Source: Ferrovibrio sp. MS7
GTDB lineage: Bacteria > Pseudomonadota > Alphaproteobacteria > Ferrovibrionales > Ferrovibrionaceae
Direction of reading: 5' to 3'
Assembly (NCBI RefSeq): GCF_038404985.1
Contig: NZ_JBBKBA010000002.1
Coordinates: 682,001-746,000, forward strand
DNA: 64,000 nucleotides
The translations under genes and the position numbers were made by a program. This document shows, one piece after another, positions 29,015 through 37,506 of the stretch. The first letter of the stretch is position 1. Each line of letters begins with the position of its first letter. The notes under the pieces were generated by a model. The model made no database searches and was not told where the DNA came from. It was given only the letters and a program-made list of their open reading frames with translations.

Positions 29015-31240
29015 ATGCCGTCCGCCCGCACGCCCATCAACCTCTGGCCCATCACAGCCTGGCCCATCACGCCCCAGTCGGTAACATTCTGGCTGGCCGT
29101 GGCTGCCCTCGGTCTGCTGGTGCTGCCCTGGTATGCGCTGCCTGGTGCCGGCCTCGCCTCGCTGGCCTGGCTTGGCAGCTTCCCGGCACAGGATACCGGG
29201 CCGGCCTGGCTGCTGGCTTCCCGCGAGGGCCATGGCTGGCTATGGCCGCTGCTGCTGCCGCTCGGCCTGGCGGCGTTGCACCGGCGCGGCGCGCGGTGGC
29301 TGATCGCCGCCGGCCTGCTCGGGCTTGGCTATCTCTTCGCGCAAGGCTTCGCCATTGATCACAAGGGGCCGACGCTGGCCCTGCTCGGCTCGCTTGGCGC
29401 CGGCGGCCAGCCCGGCTTCGGCCTCGGCGCAACATTCTATGGCATCGCCGCCTTGATGTGGCTGAGCTTCGGCCTCGCCCGGCTTGGCTGGTGCCGCGGC
29501 GATACCTTCGTCATTGCTTCCATCACCGGCATCGTCACGCTGATCACGCTGTTCGTGTTCCTGCCGGTGCTGATCGTGCTGGTGCATGCGCTGAAAGACG
29601 AACAGGGCGCGATTTCGCTGCTGCATTTCCTTGGCCGGCTTGCCGATAGCTCGATCTGGGGCCTGGATTGCCTCACTGGTCCGCAGCGCTGCGGCGTCGC
29701 CTGGAACACCCTGTTCCTCGCCCTGCTGGTTGGCGCCGGCACCACGGCGCTGGGCCTCGCCTTTGCGCTGATCGCGGTGCGCACCAGCTTCCGCTTCAAG
29801 CCGCTGCTGCGGGCGCTGACCGTGCTGCCGATCATCACGCCGCCTTTCGTCATCGGCCTGGCGCTGATCCTGCTGTTTGGTCGTTCCGGCGCGGTCACGG
29901 CGCTGCTCACCGAATGGTTCGACATCCCGCGCTCGCGCTGGATCTACGGCCTTACCGGCGTGCTGATCGCGCAATTGCTCGCCTTCACGCCGATCGCCTT
30001 CCTGGTGCTGATCGGCGTGGTGCAAGGCATCGCGCCCTCGCTGGAAGAAGCCGCGCAGACCTTGCGTGCCAGCCGCTGGACCACCTTCCGCACCGTCACC
30101 TGGCCGCTGCTGCGCCCCGGCGTCGCCAATGCCTTCCTGCTTGGTTTCGTCGAAAGCCTGGCGGATTTCGGCAATCCGCTGGTGCTGGGTGGCAATTTCG
30201 AAGTGCTCTCGACCAAGATCTTCTTCGCCGTGGTCGGCGCCGCCCATGACCAGGGCAAGGCCGCCATGCTCGCCTTCGTGCTGCTCGCCTTCACGCTCGG
30301 CGTATTCTGGGCGCAGCAACGCTGGCTGGGGCAGAAAAGCTATACCACCATGACCGGCAAGGGCGATGCCGGCATCGCCCAGGCCTTGCCGCGCCGCGTC
30401 TCATACCTGGCCTATGGCCTGGCTTTACCCTGGGCAGCCTTCACCATCGTGATCTATGCCACCATCCTGTTCGGTGGCTTCGTGAAATCGGTCGGCCGCG
30501 ATCACAGCTTCACGCTGGCGCATTACCTTGCCGGCTTCAGCCTCGACTGGGGGCCGCATGGCCTGCTGTTCACCGGCGCGGCCTGGAACAGCTTCTGGGT
30601 CACACTGGGTGTGGCCGGCATCTCGGCGCCACTCACTGCTAGCATCGGGATACTCACGGCCTACCTGCTGGCGCGCCAGGATTTCCAGGGCCGCCGCGCC
30701 TTTGAATTCGGCACCCTGCTCAGCTTCGCCATCCCTGGCACGGTGATCGGCGTTGCCTATGTGATGGCGTTCAACACCCCGCCGCTGGAACTCACCGGCA
30801 CCGGCCTGATCCTGGTGCTGTGCTTCGTGTTCCGCAACATGCCGGTCGGCGTGCGCGCCGGCATTGCCAGCTTGAGCCAGATCGACAAGAGCCTGGATGA
30901 AGCCTCGCTCACATTGGGCGCCGGCACCGGCGGCACGCTCCGGCGCATCATGCTGCCGCTGCTGCGCCCCGCCATCATCGCCGCCCTGGTCTACAGCTTC
31001 GTGCGCGCCATGACGGCGGTGAGCGCCGTGATCTTCCTGGTCACCGCGCAATACAATCTTTCCACCGCCTATATCGTCGGCCGCGTCGAGGCCGGCGAAC
31101 TCGGCCTTGCCATCGCCTATTCCTCGGCCCTGATCCTGGTGATGATCCTGGCCATCATCGGCATTCAATGGCTGGTCGGCGAACGCCGCATCGGCCGCCG
31201 TGCCGCCAGTGACCAGCTTGCGCCTTTTGGTGCCGGTTAA
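29015..31240 (+). CDS. ABC transporter permease, FbpB-like fused double module
   Basis: 741 residues, about fifteen or more membrane helices. An N-terminal extra membrane region (about residues 20-150) precedes two binding-protein-dependent permease modules. Each has the EAA loop that docks the ATPase: LEEAAQTLRASRWTTFRTV (about 345) and LDEASLTLGAGTGGTLRRIM (about 628). Two modules in one chain are typical of Fe3+ (FbpB/SfuB) and related AfuA-type importers. The ATG at 29015 has a distant AAGGA, so the exact start is uncertain. First gene of a four-gene operon. Confidence 0.88.
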   Translation: MPSARTPINLWPITAWPITPQSVTFWLAVAALGLLVLPWYALPGAGLASLAWLGSFPAQDTGPAWLLASREGHGWLWPLLLPLGLAALHRRGARWLIAAGLLGLGYLFAQGFAIDHKGPTLALLGSLGAGGQPGFGLGATFYGIAALMWLSFGLARLGWCRGDTFVIASITGIVTLITLFVFLPVLIVLVHALKDEQGAISLLHFLGRLADSSIWGLDCLTGPQRCGVAWNTLFLALLVGAGTTALGLAFALIAVRTSFRFKPLLRALTVLPIITPPFVIGLALILLFGRSGAVTALLTEWFDIPRSRWIYGLTGVLIAQLLAFTPIAFLVLIGVVQGIAPSLEEAAQTLRASRWTTFRTVTWPLLRPGVANAFLLGFVESLADFGNPLVLGGNFEVLSTKIFFAVVGAAHDQGKAAMLAFVLLAFTLGVFWAQQRWLGQKSYTTMTGKGDAGIAQALPRRVSYLAYGLALPWAAFTIVIYATILFGGFVKSVGRDHSFTLAHYLAGFSLDWGPHGLLFTGAAWNSFWVTLGVAGISAPLTASIGILTAYLLARQDFQGRRAFEFGTLLSFAIPGTVIGVAYVMAFNTPPLELTGTGLILVLCFVFRNMPVGVRAGIASLSQIDKSLDEASLTLGAGTGGTLRRIMLPLLRPAIIAALVYSFVRAMTAVSAVIFLVTAQYNLSTAYIVGRVEAGELGLAIAYSSALILVMILAIIGIQWLVGERRIGRRAASDQLAPFGAG

Positions 31241-31257
31241 CTCATGGAGACAATCCC

Positions 31258-32277
31258 ATGCTGAAACGCTGCCTGCTCGCCTTACCGTTCGTGCTTCTGC
31301 TTGGCGCCGAAGCCAAAGCGCAACCGACCGTGACGGTCTATTGCAGCCTGCTCAGCGAATGGTGCGAATTGATGCGCGCGAGCTTCGAGCGCGATACCGG
31401 CATCAAGGCGCAGGTAACGACCAAGAGCACCGGCGAGACCTTCGCGCAGATCCGCGCCGAGGCCGACAATCCGCGCGCCGATGTGTGGTGGGGCGGCCCG
31501 ACCGACTCCCATCTCCAGGCGGCCGAACTCGGCCTGCTGCAGGAATACAAGAGCCCGACCCTGCCCAAGCTGCACCCCTGGGCGCAGCGCGCGGCGGAAA
31601 TTTCCGGCTGGCGCAGCGTCGGCATTTATGCCGGCACGCTTGGCATCGTGTGGAACACCGATGCCCTGGCGAAGCGCAAGCTGCCGGCGCCGAAATGCTG
31701 GGCCGACCTGCTGAACCCGGCCTATCGCGACGAAATCCAGATGTCGAGCCCGGCCACCTCCGGCACCTCCTATACTGTGCTGGCGACCCTGGTGCAGATC
31801 ATGGGCGAGGAACCGGCCTTCGCCTATATGAAGAAGCTGCATGTCAACATGAACCAGTATCCGCGCTCCGGCGCGGCACCGATGGCCAATGTGGCGCGCG
31901 GCGAAAGCCTGCTCGGCATCACCTGGATGTTCGCTGCCGTGGCGGAGGCGCAGCTTGGCGCGCCGGTCACTTCGATAGCGCCCTGCGAGGGCACCGGCTA
32001 CGAGATCGGCTCGATGTCGCTGGTGAAAGGCGGCAAGAATCCGGAGAATGCGCGCAAGTGGTATGAGTATGTACTCAGCCCGGCGGCGCAGGCCACCGGC
32101 GCCCGGGCCAAGAGCTTCCAGATTCCCAGCAACGTGGAGGCGCCGATCCCGCCCAACACGCCGAGGCTGGAGGAAGTGAAACTGATCGACTATGACTTCG
32201 TGAAATACGGCTCGGCCGCCGAACGCAAGCGGCTGCTAGAGCGCTGGGAAAAGGAAGTGGCTTCGCTGCCGAAGTGA
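31258..32277 (+). CDS. AfuA-type periplasmic substrate-binding protein (copy 1)
   Basis: 339 residues with a signal peptide (to about AKA-Q at 21). The COG1840 pattern is clear: VTVYCSLLSEWC, FERDTGIKAQV, SGETFAQIRAE-like TGETFAQIRAEADNP, ADVWWGGPTDSH and GSMSLVKGGKNPENARK. Family members bind ferric ion, or organic substrates such as 2-aminoethylphosphonate. The typical ferric-ligand Tyr-Tyr pair is not obvious, so I leave the substrate open. It is 17 bp after the permease and 30 bp before a close paralogue. Confidence 0.88.
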   Translation: MLKRCLLALPFVLLLGAEAKAQPTVTVYCSLLSEWCELMRASFERDTGIKAQVTTKSTGETFAQIRAEADNPRADVWWGGPTDSHLQAAELGLLQEYKSPTLPKLHPWAQRAAEISGWRSVGIYAGTLGIVWNTDALAKRKLPAPKCWADLLNPAYRDEIQMSSPATSGTSYTVLATLVQIMGEEPAFAYMKKLHVNMNQYPRSGAAPMANVARGESLLGITWMFAAVAEAQLGAPVTSIAPCEGTGYEIGSMSLVKGGKNPENARKWYEYVLSPAAQATGARAKSFQIPSNVEAPIPPNTPRLEEVKLIDYDFVKYGSAAERKRLLERWEKEVASLPK

Positions 32278-32307
32278 GGCTCAAGAAAACGCACAAGGAG
32301 GAACACC

Positions 32308-33330
32308 ATGCGTAATACTCTGATTGCCGCCGGCCTGCTGGCCAGCACGGCTCTTTTTGCCGCCCAGCCGGCCCAGGCCCAGGTCACGGTATATTGCAGC
32401 GCTCTGATGGACTGGTGCCAGGTGATGTCCAACGCCTTCGAGAAGAAGACCGGCATCAAGGTGACGATGACGCAGAAGGGTTCGGGCGAAACGCTGGCGC
32501 AGATCCGCGCCGAGGCCAGCAACCCCAAGGGCGATATCTGGTGGGGCGGCACCGGCGACCCGCATCTGCAGATGGCGGAAGAAAATTTGAGCGAAGCCTA
32601 TCGCTCGCCGCAGCTTGAGAAGCTGCATCCTTGGGCGCAGAGCCAGGCCAAGCAATCGGGCTACCGCACGGTCGGCATTTATGCCGGCACGCTCGGTTTT
32701 GCCTACAACACCGAGCTGATCGCCAAGAAGAAGGTGCAGCCGCCGATGTGCTGGGCCGACCTCTTGAAGCCGCAATACAAGGACGAGGTGCAGATTTCCA
32801 ATCCGGCTTCCTCGGGCACTGCCTATACCGCCATCGCCACGCTGGTGCAGTTGATGGGCGAGGACAAGGCCTTCGCCTATCTCAAGGGCCTGCACGGGCA
32901 GGTGAACCAGTATACCCGCTCCGGCCCGGCGCCGGCGCGCAACACGGCGCGCGGCGAAACCATGATCGGCGTGATGTTTCTGCATGATGCCGTGGCCGAG
33001 GCCGTGGAAGGCTTCCCGGTCGCGGTGCAGGCGCCTTGCGAGGGCACCGGCTACGAGATCGGCTCGATGTCGATCATCAAGGGCGCGCGCAATCTGGAAA
33101 ATGCCAAGAAGTGGTATGAATTCGCCCTGACGCCGGAAGCCCAGGCGCTGGCGGTGCAGGGCAAGTCCTACCAGATCCCGAGCAACCCGCAGACCCCGAC
33201 GCCACCCAAGGCGCCGAAGCTGGAGCAGGTGAAGCTGATCGACTACGACTTCGCCAAATATGGCACCTCCGCCGAGCGCAAGCGGCTGATCGCGCGCTGG
33301 GAGAAGGATGTCGGATCGCAGCCCAAGTAA
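32308..33330 (+). CDS. AfuA-type periplasmic substrate-binding protein (copy 2)
   Basis: 340 residues with its own signal peptide (ending AAQPAQAQ) and AAGGAGGAA ribosome binding site. It aligns with copy 1 without gaps from VTVYCS to the ends (LIDYDF.KYG..AERKRL); by eye more than half of the positions are identical. Both keep the Cys pair in YCSxxxxWC. Differences cluster in FEKKTGIKVTMTQKG, the hinge segment and the C-terminal PPxxP stretch. Two binding proteins for one permease suggest two related ligands, or one for scavenging and one for bulk uptake. Confidence 0.88.
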   Translation: MRNTLIAAGLLASTALFAAQPAQAQVTVYCSALMDWCQVMSNAFEKKTGIKVTMTQKGSGETLAQIRAEASNPKGDIWWGGTGDPHLQMAEENLSEAYRSPQLEKLHPWAQSQAKQSGYRTVGIYAGTLGFAYNTELIAKKKVQPPMCWADLLKPQYKDEVQISNPASSGTAYTAIATLVQLMGEDKAFAYLKGLHGQVNQYTRSGPAPARNTARGETMIGVMFLHDAVAEAVEGFPVAVQAPCEGTGYEIGSMSIIKGARNLENAKKWYEFALTPEAQALAVQGKSYQIPSNPQTPTPPKAPKLEQVKLIDYDFAKYGTSAERKRLIARWEKDVGSQPK

Positions 33331-33343
33331 GCCCAGAGCATAA

Positions 33344-34417
33344 ATGTCCCAGCAGCCGGCTTCGGTCGAATTCCAGCAGGTAGTGAAGCGCTACGGCGCC
33401 TTCACCGCCGTGAAGGACGTGTCATTCACCATCGAGCCGGGAACGCTGGTGACTCTGCTCGGACCATCGGGCTGCGGCAAGACCACCACATTGCGCCTCA
33501 TCGCCGGCCTGGAGATGGCAAGTGCTGGCCGCATCCTGATCGGCGGGCGCGACGTGACGCGGCTATCGGCTGCCGAACGCGGCGTCAGCATGGTGTTCCA
33601 GTCCTATGCCTTGTTTCCGCATATGACCGTGCTGGAAAATGCCGCCTATGGTCCGCTGGTGAGCGGCATCGACAAGGCCAAGGCGGAAGCCATGGCAGCC
33701 GAGAAGCTGAAGCTGATGGGTCTGGCCGGGCTGGAAAAGCGCCTGCCGTCGGAGCTTTCCGGCGGCCAGCAACAGCGCGTGGCGGTGGCGCGCGCCCTGG
33801 TGCTGGAGCCAACCGTGCTGCTGTTCGACGAGCCCTTGTCGAATCTGGATGCCAAGCTGCGCCGCCGCGTGCGCGAGGATATCCGCGAATTGCAGCAGAG
33901 CCTGAAGCTAACCGTGGTCTATGTGACCCATGACCAGCAGGAAGCCCTTGCGGTTTCCGACCGCATCATCGTGATGTCGAATGCCGAGATCGCGCAATCG
34001 GGCAGCCCGCGCGACCTCTATGAGCGCCCGGCGAATCTGTTCGTCGCCGATTTCATCGGCGATGCCAATGTGCTGGAAGCGGAGGTATTGCCGCTGGACG
34101 ATGCCCGCGCCGAAGTTAGGCTGGGCAATGTGGTGCTGGAACTGCCGCGCCGTGGCTTGAATTCCGGCAGGGCCAGGATCGCCGCACGGCCAGAGGCGCT
34201 GGTGCTGAGCGACACCGCGCCGGCGACTCCCGCCTTGCAGGGCGTGATCCGCAAGGCGGCCTATCTCGGCACCCATATGGAATACACGGTGACCACGCCG
34301 CAGGGTGAGGTGTTCATCGTCGATCCGCATGTGGGACGGCCGCTCGCCATCGGCAGCGATGCCTGGATCGGCTTCACCGGTGCCGGCGTTACCCTGGTGC
34401 CGGGTTCTGCGGCCTGA
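33344..34417 (+). CDS. ABC transporter ATP-binding protein (importer, TOBE domain)
   Basis: 357 residues. Walker A LGPSGCGKTTTLRLIAG, Q-loop FQSYALFPHMTV, signature LSGGQQQRVAVARAL, Walker B VLLFDEPLSNLD, H-loop VYVTHDQQEALAVS and a C-terminal TOBE domain (about 280-350). The energising subunit of the importer encoded by the three genes before it. Last 29 bp overlap the convergent Imm-like gene. Confidence 0.92.
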   Translation: MSQQPASVEFQQVVKRYGAFTAVKDVSFTIEPGTLVTLLGPSGCGKTTTLRLIAGLEMASAGRILIGGRDVTRLSAAERGVSMVFQSYALFPHMTVLENAAYGPLVSGIDKAKAEAMAAEKLKLMGLAGLEKRLPSELSGGQQQRVAVARALVLEPTVLLFDEPLSNLDAKLRRRVREDIRELQQSLKLTVVYVTHDQQEALAVSDRIIVMSNAEIAQSGSPRDLYERPANLFVADFIGDANVLEAEVLPLDDARAEVRLGNVVLELPRRGLNSGRARIAARPEALVLSDTAPATPALQGVIRKAAYLGTHMEYTVTTPQGEVFIVDPHVGRPLAIGSDAWIGFTGAGVTLVPGSAA

Positions 34418-34583
34418 GGGCCAGGATCAGCAGCACGATCCAGCCAATCACCGTCCAGCCCAAAGCCGCATTGGCCAGAAAAATCAGGCCGGCGCGCGGA
34501 ACGCGCCGGCGCCAGGCGAACAAGGCCGGCATGAAATAGACCGTGCCGACCACCAGGGCCAGGATCAGCCCTGGCAGTCCCAT
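34389..34583 (-). CDS. Superinfection-immunity (Imm)-family small membrane protein
   Basis: 64 residues with two membrane helices: LPGLILALVVGTVYFMPALFA and AGLIFLANAALGWTVIGWIVL (cited by their cores). The second helix contains LxNxxLGWTxIGW, the hallmark of the T4 Imm-like superinfection immunity family, which is widespread in chromosomes with no shown role there. It lies 15 bp after the GST gene on the same strand, and its 3' end is antisense to the last 29 bp of the ABC ATPase gene. No phage genes are near. Confidence 0.75.
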   Translation of the reverse strand: MGLPGLILALVVGTVYFMPALFAWRRRVPRAGLIFLANAALGWTVIGWIVLLILALRPQNPAPG

Positions 34584-34598
34584 TGCCTTACAGCTCCG

Positions 34599-35207
34599 TC
34601 AGGCCGCCGGCACCGTTGCCTTGAAGGACGGGCGCTCGAACAGCTTCGCCGCCCAGGCGGCAGTGGCCTTGTAGGTATCGCGCCAGTTCATGTCGGCGTA
34701 GCGGAAATCGAGATAGCCGAGCGCGCAGCCGATGCTGATCAGGCCGATATCCAGGCCGTCGCCAAAGGACGGCGCCTGGCGCTCAATTTCTGCGAGGCTC
34801 GCCGCCATCTTGGTCGACTGGCCGCTGGTCCAGTCCGACCAGCGCTTGTCCTCGGGCCGCAGGAAGCCTTCGTAGCGCACCAGCAACGCGGCATCGAGCA
34901 GGCCATCACCCAGCGCCTGGCGCACCAGGGCGGTCCAGCGCGCCTTGCCGCTGGCCGGGAACAGCTTGTTGCCCGCCAGGCTGTCGAGATATTCACAGAT
35001 CACGCGGCTGTCGTAGAGCGCCTGGCCGTCATCGGTGACAAAGGTCGGCACCTTGCCGAGCGGATTGCTAGCGGCCACCAGTTCGTCGCGCGACACCGGC
35101 GACACCACCTTATTGACGCGCTCGATCTTGTCATTGAGGCCGGTTTCGATGGCCAGCACCACGACCTTGCGCACATAGGGCGAGGTCGGCGAGTAATACA
35201 GCTTCAT
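34599..35207 (-). CDS. Glutathione S-transferase family protein
   Basis: 202 residues. N-terminal thioredoxin-like domain MKLYYSPTSPYVRKVVVLA with the Ser/Tyr region, the cis-Pro segment NPLGKVPTFVTDDG and GSH-binding DSRVICEYLDSLAG, then a helical C-terminal domain. Family activity is glutathione conjugation or reduction; the substrate is unknown. It is 44 bp after the aldolase-like gene, so it may be the tail of the TRAP operon. Confidence 0.9.
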   Translation of the reverse strand: MKLYYSPTSPYVRKVVVLAIETGLNDKIERVNKVVSPVSRDELVAASNPLGKVPTFVTDDGQALYDSRVICEYLDSLAGNKLFPASGKARWTALVRQALGDGLLDAALLVRYEGFLRPEDKRWSDWTSGQSTKMAASLAEIERQAPSFGDGLDIGLISIGCALGYLDFRYADMNWRDTYKATAAWAAKLFERPSFKATVPAA

Positions 35208-35251
35208 GGCGTTTCCTTGTGTGTTTTGGCTGCTTTGCGGGGGCGGGTTAA

Positions 35252-35884
35252 TCAGGATTTAAGCGCGGCGAGCGTATCCGTGGCACGCTTGGTAATGGCA
35301 GCCCAGTCGCGGGCGCGCACCAGCGCCTCGGGCGCCAGCCAGGAACCGCCGACGCAGGGCACATTCGGCAGCGTCAGATAGTTCTTGGCTTTTTCCGCAT
35401 CGATGCCGCCGGTGGGGCAGAAACGCAGATCGGCGATGGGGCCGCTTACCGCCTTGAGATAGGCCATGCCGCCGGCCGGCTCGGCGGGAAAGAATTTCAT
35501 ATGGCGGAAACCGAGATCGCGGAGCGCCAGCATCTCGCTCACCGTGCCGCTGCCGGGCAACGCCGCCAGACCGGAGCGTGCCAGCGCCTCGCCGAGCTTC
35601 GGCGGCGTGCCGGGGGTGACAATGAAATGCGCGCCGGCATCGCGGGCAGCCGCCAATTGCCGGTGGTCCAGCACCGAACCGATGCCGAGTGCGATACCCG
35701 GCACTGCCTTGGCGACACGGGCGGCGGCTTCCAGGGCCTGCGGTGTGCGCAGTGTTATTTCGATGATGCCGATGCCGCCTGCGAGCAAGGCCTCGGCCAG
35801 CGGCACCGCATCCTGCACCGCTTCCACCACCACCACGGGGATGACCGGCGAAAGGGCGACGATGTCTTCGATGCTGCGCGTCAT
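35252..35884 (-). CDS. eda: KDPG/KHG aldolase-like protein
   Basis: 210 residues from ATG 35882-35884 (MTRSIEDIVALSPVIPVVVV). The class I aldolase features are visible: IIEITLRTPQAL (catalytic Glu near 43), the LGIGSVL strand, HFIVTPGTPPKL and the Schiff-base Lys in RHMKFFPAEPAGG, followed by RFCPTGGI phosphate loop. The usual reaction is cleavage of 2-keto-3-deoxy-6-phosphogluconate to pyruvate and glyceraldehyde-3-phosphate. No other Entner-Doudoroff gene (edd, zwf) is near, so another 2-oxo acid aldol may be the substrate. 22 bp after the HpxW-like gene. Confidence 0.88.
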   Translation of the reverse strand: MTRSIEDIVALSPVIPVVVVEAVQDAVPLAEALLAGGIGIIEITLRTPQALEAAARVAKAVPGIALGIGSVLDHRQLAAARDAGAHFIVTPGTPPKLGEALARSGLAALPGSGTVSEMLALRDLGFRHMKFFPAEPAGGMAYLKAVSGPIADLRFCPTGGIDAEKAKNYLTLPNVPCVGGSWLAPEALVRARDWAAITKRATDTLAALKS

Positions 35885-35906
35885 GGCGCGCAGAGTAGCG
35901 GCCCCG

Positions 35907-37496
35907 TCAGAAAGCGGCAACGGCTCCGTCGCTGCGCGGATCGGTAGCGCCCTCCAGGGCACCATCCGGATGCCGCACGATGGCGCCGGCATGGCCCATG
36001 GTGGCGGTGAAATCCGCCATCATCTCCACGTCGTGGCCGGCACGGCTGAGATGCGCCACCAGATCGGGATCGAAGCGGCCTTCCAGCTTCAGCGTCACGC
36101 TGTTCTCGCCCCAGGTCTTGCCCAGCAGCCAGCGCGGCGCGGTGATCGCCTGCTGCAGCGGCTGGCCGAACAGGCCGTAGCGGCTGAACAGGGCGGATTG
36201 AGTCTGCGGCTGGCCCTCGCCGCCCATGGTGCCATAGACCATGTCGCGGCCATCCTTGAAGCGCGCCATCGCCGGATTGAGGGTGTGGAACGGGCGTCGG
36301 CCAGGCGCCAGCAGGCGCGGCCCCTTGCCGCTGAGCAGGAAGCTTGAGCCGCGATTCTGCCACACGATGCCGCTTTCCGGCAGCACGCAGCCGGAGCCGA
36401 ATTCGAAATAGATGCTCTGGATGAAACTGGCCTGGCGGCCCTCGCCATCAATGGCCCCCATCCACACCGTGTCACCGGGATTGACCGGATAGGGCCAGGG
36501 CAAAGCCTTTTCGCGGTCTATGCGCTGCACCAACTGGTCCAGCGCCTCCGGCGCAAGATAAGGCCCCGGCTGCTCCGGCATCGAATCCGGATCGCCGAGG
36601 ATGCGGTCGCGGATCAGGAAGGCCTGCTTGGTTGCCTCCACCAGGCCATGAATATGCGCGAAGCCTTCCGCCTCGCGCACATTCAGCCGGTCGAACAGGC
36701 CGAGGATCATCAGCGAAGCAAAACCCTGGGTCGGCGGCGCGAAATTGTAGAGCGTGGCATTCTTCAGCGCGACTGAAAGCGCCGCGGGCCGCCGCGCCTG
36801 ATGCACCGCCAAATCGCTCTGCGCCAGCGGCGTGCCAAAGCGGGCATGGTCGGCGGCCAGGCTCCTGGCCAATTCACCGCGATAGAAATCCTCGGTACCG
36901 GCCTGGCCGATGCGCTTCAATGTCGCGCCCAAGGCTGGCAGTTTCATGCGCTCGCCTTCGCGCGGCAGACAGCCATCGATCAGGAAAGCTTCCTTGAAGC
37001 CCGGCGCATCCTTCAGCTCAGGCCATTTCTGCTCGGTGAGTTCGGCCTGGCTCAGCGTGACAGCGAAGCCATTTTCGGCATGCCAGGCAGCCTCTTCCAC
37101 CAAACGGCTCAAGGGCAGCTTGCCGCCCCAGGCGACGGAAGTCTTCAGCACCTCGCCCCAGCCAGAAATGGTGCCGGCCACGGTATTGGCGGCAAGCGGC
37201 CCGCGCCACGGGATGCTTTCCAGGCCCTGGGCGCGATAAAGCGCCACATCGGCCTTGGCCACGGCCGCGCCGCAGCCCTCCACCGCTTCCGGCACCTGGC
37301 CCGGCTGCGCCACCAGCCAGAAGCCATCGCCACCGATGCTGGTCATATGCGGGTAGACCACGGCCAGCGCCGCCGCCATCGCCACCGTCGCCTCGATGGC
37401 ATTGCCGCCCTCGCGCAACACGGCGAGGCCGGCCTGGGAGGCCAGGTGATGCGGCGCGGTGACCATGCCGCGACGGGCGCGCGGGGTGTGGAGCAT
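35907..37496 (-). CDS. Gamma-glutamyltransferase-family amidohydrolase, HpxW-like
   Basis: 529 residues from ATG 37494-37496 (MLHTPRARRGMVTAPHHLAS). An Ntn-hydrolase proenzyme: the autocleavage Thr is about T343 in NPGDTVWMGAIDGEG, followed by SIYFEFGSG and the oxyanion loop MVYGTMGGEGQPQT. There is no signal peptide, unlike periplasmic GGT, which favours a cytosolic amidohydrolase such as HpxW (oxamate amidohydrolase). It sits in an operon with a TRAP importer, near AtzE/HpxY, DUF4089 and HpxZ homologues, which supports that reading. Oxamate hydrolysis to oxalate and ammonia is an inference. 10 bp after the TSUP permease. Confidence 0.85.
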   Translation of the reverse strand: MLHTPRARRGMVTAPHHLASQAGLAVLREGGNAIEATVAMAAALAVVYPHMTSIGGDGFWLVAQPGQVPEAVEGCGAAVAKADVALYRAQGLESIPWRGPLAANTVAGTISGWGEVLKTSVAWGGKLPLSRLVEEAAWHAENGFAVTLSQAELTEQKWPELKDAPGFKEAFLIDGCLPREGERMKLPALGATLKRIGQAGTEDFYRGELARSLAADHARFGTPLAQSDLAVHQARRPAALSVALKNATLYNFAPPTQGFASLMILGLFDRLNVREAEGFAHIHGLVEATKQAFLIRDRILGDPDSMPEQPGPYLAPEALDQLVQRIDREKALPWPYPVNPGDTVWMGAIDGEGRQASFIQSIYFEFGSGCVLPESGIVWQNRGSSFLLSGKGPRLLAPGRRPFHTLNPAMARFKDGRDMVYGTMGGEGQPQTQSALFSRYGLFGQPLQQAITAPRWLLGKTWGENSVTLKLEGRFDPDLVAHLSRAGHDVEMMADFTATMGHAGAIVRHPDGALEGATDPRSDGAVAAF

Positions 37497-37506
37497 AGCT
37501 AGGTCC

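Noticed and set aside
26956-29070. 704-residue open frame antisense to the EF-G-like gene
   Set aside because: Composition typical of an antisense shadow and no recognisable motif, while the plus frame has all GTPase motifs.
34389-34583. Prophage remnant
   Set aside because: The Imm-like gene is the only phage-associated family; no integrase, structural genes, att-like repeats or compositional break are visible around it.
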